From Cystobacter fuscus DSM 2262 (GTDB lineage: Bacteria > Myxococcota > Myxococcia > Myxococcales > Myxococcaceae), in NCBI RefSeq assembly GCF_000335475.2, contig NZ_ANAH02000067.1:124001-188000 (forward strand): a DNA stretch of 64,000 nt. The letters are read 5' to 3'. The notes under the pieces were generated by a model, which had not been told where the DNA came from, ran no database searches, and saw nothing but the letters and a program-made list of their open reading frames with translations. Position numbers and translations under genes: made by a program. Shown here one piece after another: positions 16,740-25,270 of this stretch (the first letter of the stretch is position 1; each line of letters opens with the position of its first letter).

Positions 16740-17613
16740 GCCCGTCCGCCAGTGACACGCGAGCCATCATGCCTGCCCGGACGGCATCGTCGGACGAGTG
16801 CAGGATGGCCAGCGCGAAGATCATCCGGGAGGGCGTGTCCACCTCGGGGGAGATGCTCTCGAGCCTCCCGGGGAACTCCTTGTCCAGGGCGGGGAGGAAG
16901 ACGCGGACCGGGAGGCCGACGGTGGCCCTGCCGCTGTGCGCCTCCGGAAGCGCGAAGCGGACCCGGAAGCGGCCCGCCTGGATGAGCCGCAGGATGGGCG
17001 CTCCGGCTTGGACCCGGGTGCCGGGATCCAGGTAGCGCATCGCCACCACGCAGTCGAAGGGCGCGCGGAACACCGCCTCCTCGAGCCGCTGGCGGATCTG
17101 CGCGAGCGACGCTTGCCGCTCGTGGATGAGCGCTCGCGCGGCGGCCACCTGGGAGCGCGCGGTCTTCTGTTCGTTCCGTGCACTGGCGATTTCATCGGCG
17201 GAGAGGACGCCCGTGGGGGGCTTCAGGTAGCGCTGGAGCCGTTCGGTGGCGGTGTGCGCCTCCACCTCGACCCGTTTCTGATCGGCCTCCGCCTGTTCGA
17301 GCTGGGCCTGGGCCATCCGCTCCGTGCTGCGCAACTGCTCCAGCGCCATGTTCCCCAGGAGCGTTCCCGCCTTGAGGCGATCCCCCGGCTGGACGCCGAG
17401 GCGTGCCACCTGGCCCTCGAACGGGGCGATGATCTCCACCATTTCGTTGCCAAGCACTACGCCCAGGAAGCGCTCACCCTGGGAGGAACCCTCGGGAGAG
17501 GGCTCGGCGCTGGGGGCCGGTTTCTCCGGGGGAGTGGCTACGCTCTGTCTTTCCACCTGGTCGGAGCACCCGGCCAGTACCGAGAAACCAAGCACCGCGG
17601 CCATGGTGCGCAT
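16681..17613 (-). CDS. Lipoprotein efflux adaptor (RND/HlyD type), 310 aa
   Basis: Starts MRTMAAVLGFSVLAGC, a lipobox. After a Pro/Ser-rich spacer come a lipoyl half (FEGQVARLGVQPGDRLKAG), a coiled-coil hairpin (about 90-165), the second lipoyl half (APFDCVVAMRYLDPGTRVQAG) and a beta-barrel region. This is the plan of RND periplasmic adaptors, but no pump gene is adjacent, so its partner is unknown. It might help the peptide exporter or protect the producer (inference). A GTG at 17637 would add 8 residues; ATG 17613 gives the better signal. Its 3' end overlaps lanB antisense by 59 bases. Convergent orientation argues against co-expression with lanBC. Confidence 0.8.
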   Translation of the reverse strand: MRTMAAVLGFSVLAGCSDQVERQSVATPPEKPAPSAEPSPEGSSQGERFLGVVLGNEMVEIIAPFEGQVARLGVQPGDRLKAGTLLGNMALEQLRSTERMAQAQLEQAEADQKRVEVEAHTATERLQRYLKPPTGVLSADEIASARNEQKTARSQVAAARALIHERQASLAQIRQRLEEAVFRAPFDCVVAMRYLDPGTRVQAGAPILRLIQAGRFRVRFALPEAHSGRATVGLPVRVFLPALDKEFPGRLESISPEVDTPSRMIFALAILHSSDDAVRAGMMARVSLADGLSPPAPPSTGGQPGKNSGE

Positions 17614-17712
17614 GGCGGTGAGGTTCTGTCTCCGCACCCGAGGGAGTCAATCTCCGCGCCCCCCGCCGGGGCGACACCCGTCACGCCCTGGACGGATGAA
17701 GGCCCGGGCTGC

Positions 17713-18026
17713 TCAGCTCGTGACGGAAAGGGTGCCCCCCGGGGGCGGGAGATCCACGCAGAAGCGCTGGAGTTCCAGGCGCCCGAACTCGGCGAGGTGG
17801 CTCAAGTGGGTGTACGAAGTCAAAACACCGCCCGGGCCTCGTCGCCCATCATTTGCTGGCGGACGAGAGGAATCGGCGAACTGCTTCCATGCCGCGCGAC
17901 CGCCGCGCGTGGCGGTCCAGTCGTCGCGGAGTCTGCGGATAAGAGTGACTGAGGAGCATCAAATGGGGTGTAGACTATTCGTGGAAAACCGTCGTCACGT
18001 TCACCCTCCGAGTAGGGTGCCAACAT
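17713..18026 (-). pseudogene. Decayed gene fragment with several frameshifts
   Basis: Read on the minus strand, good-looking protein pieces follow each other in different frames. They are VYTPFDAPQSLL (about 17955-17975), LIRRLRDDWTATRGGRAAWKQF (about 17870-17940), RQQMMGDEARAV (17825-17865) and LTSYTHLSHLAEFGRLELQR with a tail ending SVTS* at 17713-17715. No start codon serves the longest piece (81 codons), so it is not an intact gene. Two or three small indels would restore one protein of about 100 residues. Family not recognised. It lies at the edge of the RiPP island, where gene loss is plausible. Confidence 0.4.
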
Positions 18027-18038
18027 CTCCGGACGAGC

Positions 18039-18614
18039 TCAGGACGCCGACATGTCCGGGGCCGAGTGCTCCCGGCACAGCAGCGCGCTGTCCGCGCGGC
18101 TGAGTGGCTCCTGCGTCAACCCGCAGCGGAAGCGTCCCTGCGCCTCCCGCTGGAAGTGACGGCAGGAGGCGCACACCCCGAAGCTCGGCTGACCGTGCGC
18201 GACCAGCAGGGCCCGGAGCAGGCCCGTCAGCGAGGCCTCCAGCTCGCTGCCACCGTCCGGCAGCTCCTCCACGGTGCGGAAGAAGAGCGCGGGGGGCAGC
18301 AGCGCCCCCAGCAGGGCTCGGCCTTCCCCCGTCAGGTGGAGATGGGTGACGCGGCGATCCGTGCTGCTGCTCTCCTTCTCGACCAGCCCCCTGCCCTCCA
18401 GCAACGTCATCGTCTGCGACACCGTCCCCTTGGTGAGGCCCAGGTACTCCGTGAGCCCCGCGGGGGTGTTGCTGTAGCGGTTGCACACCGAGAGGTAGTG
18501 CAACGCCTGCAGGTGCACCGGTTGCAGCCCATGCTCCTGCCCCACGGCGCGCTCCTCGTTGCGCAGCAGGTTCGTGATGCGCTCGAGCAGCGTGTACAGG
18601 GATCCGGCACTCAT
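18039..18614 (-). CDS. MarR-family regulator with four-Cys C-terminal tail, 191 aa
   Basis: Winged helix-turn-helix MarR core (about residues 8-130): NTPAGLTEYLGLTKGTVSQTMTLLEGRGLV as the DNA-binding helices and DRRVTHLHLT as the wing. Unusually it continues with a 50-residue tail holding Cys148, Cys151, Cys164 and Cys180 (C-x2-C-x12-C-x15-C), a possible metal, Fe-S or redox site. It is divergent from the AhpD-like gene, with perfect-looking dyads in between, so repression of itself and that gene is likely. ATG 18614 chosen; the longer frame would start at TTG 18650 inside the promoter. Confidence 0.85.
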   Translation of the reverse strand: MSAGSLYTLLERITNLLRNEERAVGQEHGLQPVHLQALHYLSVCNRYSNTPAGLTEYLGLTKGTVSQTMTLLEGRGLVEKESSSTDRRVTHLHLTGEGRALLGALLPPALFFRTVEELPDGGSELEASLTGLLRALLVAHGQPSFGVCASCRHFQREAQGRFRCGLTQEPLSRADSALLCREHSAPDMSAS

Positions 18615-18623
18615 GGCGAGAAA

Positions 18624-18690
18624 GGTATCGACACCAAACCGTCTTGACAAGAGAACCCAAGGCTCCTATTTGGTATCGAGTCGAAACCAA
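18624..18690. promoter_or_regulatory. Divergent promoter with two MarR-type operator dyads
   Basis: TTGACA (18644-18649) and TATTTG (18667-18672) are 17 bases apart and face the AhpD-like gene. TTGGTATCGAGTCGAAACCAA (18670-18690) is a near-perfect palindrome covering the -10. GGTATCGACACC (18624-18635) repeats the same GGT-TCGA half-site just before the marR start. Binding at the first would block the forward promoter, and binding at the second would block marR itself. Confidence 0.65.
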
Positions 18691-18744
18691 TCGACCGGCC
18701 GAGGCCTCCCTGGCCCCGACCCCTCTCCCTTCAGGAGCAACGCC

Positions 18745-19281
18745 ATGTCCCAGATCGCCATTACCCCCGTCACCCCCGCCACGACCCCCGAGGCGTCCAA
18801 GCCCACGCTGGAGGCACTCAAGGTGAAGTTCGGCGGCGTGCCGAAGATGTTCGCGACGTTCGCCCACTCGCCCGCGGCGCTCGAGGCGGTGGCCGGCTAC
18901 TTCGGCGCGATGGGGAAGGCGTCGCTCCCGGCGCGCACCCAGGAGGCCATCGCCATCGCCGTGGCCGAGGCCAACCGCTGCACCTACTGCTTGTCGGCGC
19001 ACACGGCGCTCGGCAAGCTCCAGGGCGTCCCGGCCGATGAACTCGCCGGTTTCCGCTCCGGCCGCGCGGCGAATCCGCGGGAGCAGGCCATCCTCGACCT
19101 GGCGCTGGCCATCGTGCGCACGCATGGCGCGGACACGGCCAGGCAGCTCGCCGCCGCTCGCCAGGCGGGCCTCACGGACGCGGAGCTCGTCGAGGTCATC
19201 ACCGCGGTCGCGCAGAACGTGCTCACCAACTACCTCAACGTGGTCGCCGGCACCGAGGTGGACTTCCCCAAGGTGGCCTGA
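18745..19281 (+). CDS. AhpD/carboxymuconolactone decarboxylase-family protein, 178 aa
   Basis: Helical AhpD-like fold. The redox motif is RCTYCLSAHTALG, with Cys79, Cys82 and His86 as in alkylhydroperoxidase AhpD, where the CxxC pair reduces peroxides or thiol partners. ATG 18745 has AGGAG 9 bases upstream. Length fits the family. It faces away from the MarR gene with a shared promoter/operator region, so induction by peroxide or an electrophile through the four-Cys regulator is a reasonable hypothesis. No link to the flanking RiPP genes is shown by sequence; it may simply be inserted between the two precursors. Confidence 0.85.
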   Translation: MSQIAITPVTPATTPEASKPTLEALKVKFGGVPKMFATFAHSPAALEAVAGYFGAMGKASLPARTQEAIAIAVAEANRCTYCLSAHTALGKLQGVPADELAGFRSGRAANPREQAILDLALAIVRTHGADTARQLAAARQAGLTDAELVEVITAVAQNVLTNYLNVVAGTEVDFPKVA

Positions 19282-19633
19282 AGGCCTGTGCGCGCGGGGG
19301 CTGCATCCACGTGACGCGGGCAGATGCTCGTGGTCGTGACGTGAAAGCAGAGACGTGAGCATGTTCGCAACCGCCAAGGAGAGGGCGGCGATGGACATGA
19401 AAGAGCAGACGGGGAAATTCCGGCAGGCGAGCACAGGCGAGCCAGCAGAGACAGGCACCTCCTGCCTGTCTCCACCGTCTCCTCGCTTCACCCCTTCCCC
19501 CTCCTCGCTCCCATCCCGGTTTTTCCCTCGGACAAGCCCTTATCAATTGACCCGTTACTTGTTTGTCTTGTCCACGGTTTCTAGATCTGAAGTGCAGCCA
19601 ATTCCGGCGGCGTCCTCAAAAAGGAGCAGGATC
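19282..19633. other. Upstream region of RiPP precursor 2
   Basis: The 352-base gap contains nothing coding that I can support. From 19484 it is the second copy of the precursor upstream repeat, with polypyrimidine tract, a probable promoter near 19559-19587 and the ribosome-binding AAGGAGCAGG at 19621-19630. Confidence 0.5.
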
Positions 19634-19729
19634 ATGAACGAGAACGAGATGGACCCGAAGAAGCCCAACCCGAACACGGAGGGCCTCCAGAGCCTCTCGG
19701 ATGAGGCCCTGGAACAGGTCGCCGGTGGG
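19484..19729 (+). repeat. Precursor cassette repeat, copy 2 (promoter region plus leader)
   Basis: Partner of the copy at 8306-8566, in the same orientation about 11.2 kb away, with one fewer polypyrimidine unit. Similarity stops at the Gly-Gly of the leader. The pair brackets the exporter, lanC, lanB and the MarR/AhpD genes. Confidence 0.8.
19559..19587 (+). promoter_or_regulatory. Possible promoter of RiPP precursor 2
   Basis: TTGTTT (19559-19564) and TAGATC (19582-19587) are 17 bases apart, 47 bases before the start codon, and align with the proposed promoter of precursor 1. This copy is closer to the sigma-70 consensus. Confidence 0.3.
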
Positions 19730-19846
19730 AACTACGGAGGTGGCCGGGGTGGTCGAGATGGCCGAGGTGGCCGGGGTGGTCGAGGCGGCCGGGGTGGTCG
19801 AGGCGGCCGCGGAGGGTATTACGGGGGGTACTATTACGACGACTAG
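19634..19846 (+). CDS. RiPP-type precursor with Arg-Gly-Gly repeat core, 70 aa
   Basis: The leader resembles that of the first precursor (GLQSLSDEALEQVAGG, cleavage after Gly32). The 38-residue core begins NYGG, then has Arg at every third position from core residue 6 to 27 (eight Arg, RGG units with one RDG), and ends YYGGYYYDD. It contains 20 Gly and no Ser, Thr or Cys, so LanB/LanC cannot make lanthionines in it. It may be exported unmodified, be modified on Arg or Tyr by an enzyme not seen here, or act in trans. Both the leader and AAGGAGCAGG before ATG 19634 are well conserved with copy 1, so it is very likely expressed. Confidence 0.7.
   Translation: MNENEMDPKKPNPNTEGLQSLSDEALEQVAGGNYGGGRGGRDGRGGRGGRGGRGGRGGRGGYYGGYYYDD
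19735..19818 (+). repeat. Tandem 9/18-base repeat encoding RGG units
   Basis: About nine imperfect units of the type GGCCGGGGTGGTCGAGGC run through the core of precursor 2. The 9-base step keeps the Arg-Gly-Gly frame, so slippage would change the number of RGG units without frameshift. Confidence 0.8.
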
Positions 19847-19860
19847 CAGTTGGACCATCG

Positions 19861-19901
19861 CCTGCCGGTGCGGTGACCGCCTGCGTGTAGAGGCGCGGTG
19901 G
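19861..19901 (+). repeat. Repeated hairpin element after precursor 2
   Basis: Second copy of the element at 8684-8724. CGCCT (19880-19884) pairs with AGGCG (19893-19897), loop GCGTGTAG identical to copy 1. Outer bases ACC and GGT can extend the stem with a small bulge. Confidence 0.55.
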
Positions 19902-20023
19902 GCCACCTTCGCCCGGAAGCGCTCCAGACGCTCGGGGGGCGGTCAGGCGGACGGGCGATTGTTGCCGCCGCCCGAGTCCGGACACACTCTGGGCACTGGG
20001 GACGTGTTGGGGCGAGGGGGTAG

Positions 20024-21118
20024 GTGCACGTGGCGGACGCGGACATCGAGTCGTCGGTCGGACAACCGTCGCAAGTCACCCTCAAGACCGCCTTCACCGT
20101 GTGCTTCGCCGTGCTCGCGGTGGCCGTGTTCGCGGTGCTCATCGTCAAGACGGAGGCGGCGCTCATCCTCACGGGACTCGCCGCCCTGTTCGCCATGGCG
20201 TTGGATCACCTGGTGAGCCTGCTCGTCCAACGCGCGAGGTTCAAACGGAGCTCCGCCATCGCCGTGGTGCTCGCCACGGTGCTGGTCGTCCTGACGGCGC
20301 TCGCGCTGATCGTCATTCCGGCCGCCATCACCCAGGGCGAGGCGCTGGCCAACGAGGCACCGGAGCTCATCGAGAAGGTGCGCACCTCGCGGTTCTTCAA
20401 GCTGGTGGATCAGCGCTTCGATGTCCTGAATCAGCTCCAGCGCAAGGACCAGAATCCGGCCGGACTGGCCTCGGGCGCGCTGCCCCCCCTGCTCGAGGCC
20501 GTCACCGGGGCCTTCAGCCTGGTGGGCGCGACCATCACCGTCATCTTCCTGATGGTGTTCATGCTCGTCTTCGGCCCGGGGCTCGTCCAGCGGATCCTCT
20601 CGCAGGCGCTGCCCGAGCGTCGGCCCCGCTACGAGCGCGTCCTGGAGAAGGTGTACAGCGCGACGGGCGGCTACCTGAGCGGCCTCACCCTCATCTGCAG
20701 CATCAACGCCCTGCTGACCTCCACGTGCCTGGCCGTGCTCGGCATGCCTTTCTTCCTGCCCCTGGGCATCGCGAGCGGCTTCTCCAGCCTCGTGCCCTAC
20801 GCGGGGCCCATCGTCGCGGGCGGCTTCGTCACCCTGCTGACGCTCGCCACGGCGGGCGCCTGGAAGGCCCTGCTCGTCTTCGTCTACTTCGTCCTTTACG
20901 GGGTGACGGAGGGCAACGTGCTCGCGCCCCTCGTCTTCCGGCGCACGGTGCACGTCAACCCGTTGCTCACCCTGTTCGCGGTGGTCTTCTTCGGGGAGCT
21001 CGCGGGCATCATCGGCGCGGTGATGGCGGTGCCGCTGATGGCGACCGCGCAGATCATCCTGCGCGAGCTGCTGCTCATCCGCCGCGAGAAGCTCGGCGAC
21101 CGCGTACCCGTGCCCTGA
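20024..21118 (+). CDS. AI-2E/PerM-family membrane transporter, 364 aa
   Basis: Eight or so transmembrane helices in the family pattern: paired N-terminal helices (about 20-65), one near 75-98, a soluble segment (about 100-150), then five C-terminal helices including the conserved FSSLVPYAGPIVAGG and a VTEGNVLAPLVF segment. Family members are reported as exporters of AI-2, or as Na+/H+ exchangers; substrate cannot be told from sequence. GTG 20024 is used, preceded by GAGGGGGTAG. It is convergent with the Xer recombinase (18 bases between stops). Probably unrelated to the upstream RiPP precursor despite the same strand. Confidence 0.88.
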   Translation: MHVADADIESSVGQPSQVTLKTAFTVCFAVLAVAVFAVLIVKTEAALILTGLAALFAMALDHLVSLLVQRARFKRSSAIAVVLATVLVVLTALALIVIPAAITQGEALANEAPELIEKVRTSRFFKLVDQRFDVLNQLQRKDQNPAGLASGALPPLLEAVTGAFSLVGATITVIFLMVFMLVFGPGLVQRILSQALPERRPRYERVLEKVYSATGGYLSGLTLICSINALLTSTCLAVLGMPFFLPLGIASGFSSLVPYAGPIVAGGFVTLLTLATAGAWKALLVFVYFVLYGVTEGNVLAPLVFRRTVHVNPLLTLFAVVFFGELAGIIGAVMAVPLMATAQIILRELLLIRREKLGDRVPVP

Positions 21119-21136
21119 CGCGAAGCGTGTCTGGGA

Positions 21137-22096
<960 letters not shown>

Positions 22097-22106
22097 GCCG
22101 CGCCCC

Positions 22107-22721
22107 TCAGTCCAGCTGGCCCTTGCCCTGGCGCAGCACCTCGAGCTGATCGCCGATGAGCGACACCACCGTGCTGGCCTCCAGCAGCGTCACCCCCGCG
22201 TCGAGGATGAGATCCAACCCGTGGCCGAGCGCGTCCTTGATGCTCCGCGCGTCGGTGAGCGGCTCGCCCTCGGCGTCCGTGGCCGAGGTGGTGACGAGGG
22301 GACGGCCCAGCCCGGCGGCCAGCGCGCGCGCCAGTTCCGAGTCCGGTACCCGGATGCCCACCTGCTTCTGCTTGGACATCATCACCTCGGGGACGAGCCG
22401 GGTGGCCTCGAGGATGAAGGTGAAGGCGCCGGGCGTCAGCCCCTTCATCGTCCGGTAGGCGAAGTTGCTCACGTGCGCGTACTTCGCCACGTCCGAGAGA
22501 TCCGGACACAGGATGGACAGGGGCTTCTTCCGATCCCGCCCCTTGAGCTTGTACAGCCGCTCAATGCCCTTCTTCGAGCCGAGATCGCACCCGAGGCCGT
22601 AGTAGGTGTCCGTGGGGTAGGCGATGACGCCGCCGCCGGAGAGGATGTCCACGGCGCGCTGCACGTGCCGGGGCTGGGGGTGCTCCGCGTTGACCTCGAG
22701 GATGGGTGCCACTGGCGCCAT
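22107..22721 (-). CDS. Sua5/YciO/YrdC-family protein (threonylcarbamoyl-AMP synthase type), 204 aa
   Basis: YrdC fold: substrate loop IAYPTDTYYGLGCDL, then RLYKLKGRDRKKPLSIL with the Lys/Arg cluster that binds threonine and ATP, and VTTSATDAEGEP at the nucleotide site. True TsaC members make L-threonylcarbamoyladenylate for tRNA t6A. The variant spacing around KGRDRKKP is closer to the YciO branch, whose role is less sure. 204 residues is the short form without a Sua5 C-terminal domain. Located between the antiporter gene (14 bases) and xerD. Confidence 0.85.
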   Translation of the reverse strand: MAPVAPILEVNAEHPQPRHVQRAVDILSGGGVIAYPTDTYYGLGCDLGSKKGIERLYKLKGRDRKKPLSILCPDLSDVAKYAHVSNFAYRTMKGLTPGAFTFILEATRLVPEVMMSKQKQVGIRVPDSELARALAAGLGRPLVTTSATDAEGEPLTDARSIKDALGHGLDLILDAGVTLLEASTVVSLIGDQLEVLRQGKGQLD

Positions 22722-22735
22722 GGGGTGTGTCTCCG

Positions 22736-24034
22736 CTAGGCCGCGCCCGGCGACTCATCCACGTGGGACTCGCCGCTGCGCTGGATGGCCCGCCGGGTGA
22801 GAACGGGGCCGATGAGTTCGTGCGCGGTGATCATCGCCACGATGAGCACCTCCACCTGGGGGCCGAAGGTGGGGAAGGTGCGCGAGACGAGCGCCGCGAG
22901 ACCGAAGGTGACGCCCGCCTGGGAGATGAGTCCCATCCACAGGTTCTGCCGCAGCCGGGGATCCTCCACCGGGGCGAAGTGCCGGCACGAGCCGTAGATG
23001 GCCACGGCGCGCAGCACCACGAGCAGCATCGCCGCCGGCCCCACCAGCAGGAGCGTGTCCAGCTTGAGCCCCGCGCCGGCCGCGGCGAAGAAGAGCGCGA
23101 AGATGGGCAGGCCCGCGCGCTGGATGGCATGGTGGATGCGCTCGCCCTCGCGCGGATCCAGGTTGACGATGAGCGCGCCGGCCGACAGCGACACCATGAG
23201 CGGCGACAGGTGCAGGCGCGCGCCGGCCTCCGCCGAGGCGAAGCACAGCCCCACCAGGAACAGGGGCAGCTCGCGCTTGACCTGCCGCATGTACACCAGC
23301 AGGCACAGCGCCAGCACGGCGCCCACCGCCATGGAGCCGAACAACTCCCACCCCACCCCCCTCAAGAGCCCGCCCACGTCCAACCCGCCGCCGAAGCTCG
23401 CCCGCGCGAGTCCCGCCGCCACGGCGAAGCCCACCATGACGACCAGGTCGCCGATGATGACGAGCGCCATGAGGAACTCGGTGAAGGGGCCGCGCGCGGC
23501 CGTCTCCTGCACGATGGCGATGGTGACGGTGGGCGAGAAGGACACCACCACCATGGAGATGAGCGCGCTGACGGCCAGCGCCTGCGCCAGCGTCATGGAC
23601 GCGAGGAAGGGCAGCCACGGCCGGAGCGCGAGGAGCGCGCCGAAGATGACCAGGAAGGTGATGCCGCACACCAGGCAGCACAGCGTCACCACCTTGGTGC
23701 CCACCCGGCGGATGAGCCCCCACTCCAACTCCGTGCCCGCCACCAGCGCGATGAGGCTCACCGCGAGCCCCTTGACCAGCTCCAACCCCTTCACCCCCGC
23801 GCCGGGAATGAAGCCCAGCGCGTAGGGCCCCACCACCACGCCCACCAGCAGGTAGCCCGTGAGCCGGGGCAGCCCCACGCCCTTGGCCACCTTGCCCGCG
23901 AACAGGCCACACAACAGCAGCGCCCCGGCGGCCAGCGCCACCGACGTGCCCGTGTCCACCCGCCACAACTGGGCCCGGGAGATCGCCGCCAGCAGCACCA
24001 GCAACAGCAGCAGGCGCATCAACGCGGGCTTCAT
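22736..24034 (-). CDS. CPA2-type cation/proton antiporter-like membrane protein, 432 aa
   Basis: About 12 hydrophobic helices. PRLTGYLLVGVVVGPYALGFIPG is a typical CPA2 entry motif, and acidic residues lie in the core at AGTELEWGL and IIGDLVVMVG, the likely ion-binding region. A single transport domain without RCK/TrkA domains makes it a minimal KefB/NapA-like protein. ATG 24034 overlaps the stop of the upstream antiporter gene by ATGA, so the two are translationally coupled and may form a heteromer (inference). Confidence 0.85.
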   Translation of the reverse strand: MKPALMRLLLLLVLLAAISRAQLWRVDTGTSVALAAGALLLCGLFAGKVAKGVGLPRLTGYLLVGVVVGPYALGFIPGAGVKGLELVKGLAVSLIALVAGTELEWGLIRRVGTKVVTLCCLVCGITFLVIFGALLALRPWLPFLASMTLAQALAVSALISMVVVSFSPTVTIAIVQETAARGPFTEFLMALVIIGDLVVMVGFAVAAGLARASFGGGLDVGGLLRGVGWELFGSMAVGAVLALCLLVYMRQVKRELPLFLVGLCFASAEAGARLHLSPLMVSLSAGALIVNLDPREGERIHHAIQRAGLPIFALFFAAAGAGLKLDTLLLVGPAAMLLVVLRAVAIYGSCRHFAPVEDPRLRQNLWMGLISQAGVTFGLAALVSRTFPTFGPQVEVLIVAMITAHELIGPVLTRRAIQRSGESHVDESPGAA

Positions 24035-25254
24035 CGCAGCCCTCCGCGCATCCGCGAGGTGATGGGCGAGAGCACCTGGTTGAAGGCCCAGTGGCCGAGC
24101 ACCTCGTTGATGAGCGCCCCCGCCACCACCACGTCGAAGACCCGCTGCGACAGGGGCCCGGGCACCAGCACCAGGTACTCCACCACCAGGCACAACGCGA
24201 GCCCGCCCTGGGCGATGAGCGCGTAGCCCAGCCGCGGCGGCAGCGCCAGCGTCTGCCCGGCGATGCGCTGCGCGAGCGCGCCCCCCATCACCTTGCCGAG
24301 GAAGCGCAGTCCCAGGTACGCCGGCACCAGCGCCCACGCGAGCACGTCGCGCGGCTGCACGTGCGCCCCCACCAGGAAGATGAGCAGCAGGTACGCGGGC
24401 CGCTCGAAGCGGCCGAGCACGCGCGCCGCCCCCCGCACCGCCCGGCCGCCCACCAGCGCCAGCGTGGCCCCACACGCCACCCCCGTCAGCAGCGTGGAGA
24501 CGCGCAGGTAGGCCGACGCCCCGGACACGAGCGCCACCCCGCCGAGCAGCACCGCCATCAGCTCGCCCTGATCGTTGAGCCCCTGCATGAGGATGGCGAT
24601 CAGCCCGCCACACGCCACCCCCAGCAGCAGCGCGAGCGCCACCAGCCCCAACCCCTCCCCGGGATGCGCCGCCGCGCCGAAGGTGAGCGCCACCATGAGC
24701 ACCCCCAGGCCCACCAGATCGTCCAACATGGTGAGCAGCGCCACGGACAGCCCCGTGCGCCGCTCCATGCGCCCACTGCGGTAGCCCAACACCGCGAAGT
24801 GCCCCGAGGACAGGCTCGCCGCCGCGCCCAGCAGCGCCGCCGCCCCCACCGCCTTGCCCGGCGGCACCCCCAGCGTGAACAGCAGGGGCCCGGCCAGGGG
24901 CAACGCCACCCACAGGAACGCCGTCCCGGAGTGCGCCAGTGCCGCCGCGTACACCTCGCGCGGCAGCAGCCGCAAGAGCCGCGGCTCCAGATCCAACCCC
25001 ACGCTCATCCCCGCCACGCCCAGGCCCAGGGACAGCAGCGGCTGGAGCGAGTTCAAGTCCCCCCAGGACAGCAACCCCACCAGATCCGGCCCCAACACCG
25101 CGCCCAGGGCGAGGAAGAGCAAACCACTGGCGACGAGCTGGACCAGGACCGGCGAATGGCTCGGTTCGAGCACCCGGCGGTGGGAGGCCAACAGCGACAG
25201 CGCCGAGATGGCGAGAAGAACGAGCAGGGCCTGCACGGCTCGGGTGCTTAACAC
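24031..25254 (-). CDS. Second CPA2-type antiporter-like membrane protein, 407 aa
   Basis: Twelve predicted helices with the same overall plan as the downstream partner but low sequence similarity. LGAVLGPDLVGLL replaces the usual entry motif and MLDDLVGLGVLMVALTF carries the paired Asp of CPA2 exchangers. The start is uncertain: TTG 25299 would overlap the preceding gene, while GTG 25254 (VLSTRAVQALL) avoids it. It ends inside the start codon of the next gene (ATGA). Confidence 0.8.
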   Translation of the reverse strand: MLSTRAVQALLVLLAISALSLLASHRRVLEPSHSPVLVQLVASGLLFLALGAVLGPDLVGLLSWGDLNSLQPLLSLGLGVAGMSVGLDLEPRLLRLLPREVYAAALAHSGTAFLWVALPLAGPLLFTLGVPPGKAVGAAALLGAAASLSSGHFAVLGYRSGRMERRTGLSVALLTMLDDLVGLGVLMVALTFGAAAHPGEGLGLVALALLLGVACGGLIAILMQGLNDQGELMAVLLGGVALVSGASAYLRVSTLLTGVACGATLALVGGRAVRGAARVLGRFERPAYLLLIFLVGAHVQPRDVLAWALVPAYLGLRFLGKVMGGALAQRIAGQTLALPPRLGYALIAQGGLALCLVVEYLVLVPGPLSQRVFDVVVAGALINEVLGHWAFNQVLSPITSRMRGGLR

Positions 25255-25270
25255 CGCCGGACGCGCGCCG

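Noticed and set aside
19735-19818. CRISPR or minisatellite array
   Set aside because: Repeats are contiguous, 9/18 bases long, in frame inside a leader-bearing peptide gene, with no spacers.
19634-19846. RNA-binding RGG protein of the cell
   Set aside because: The GG leader, cassette duplication and neighbouring exporter argue for a secreted peptide; there is no RRM or other RNA domain.
20024-21118. RiPP immunity or export permease
   Set aside because: It matches the widespread AI-2E/PerM family and has no specific tie to the precursor upstream.
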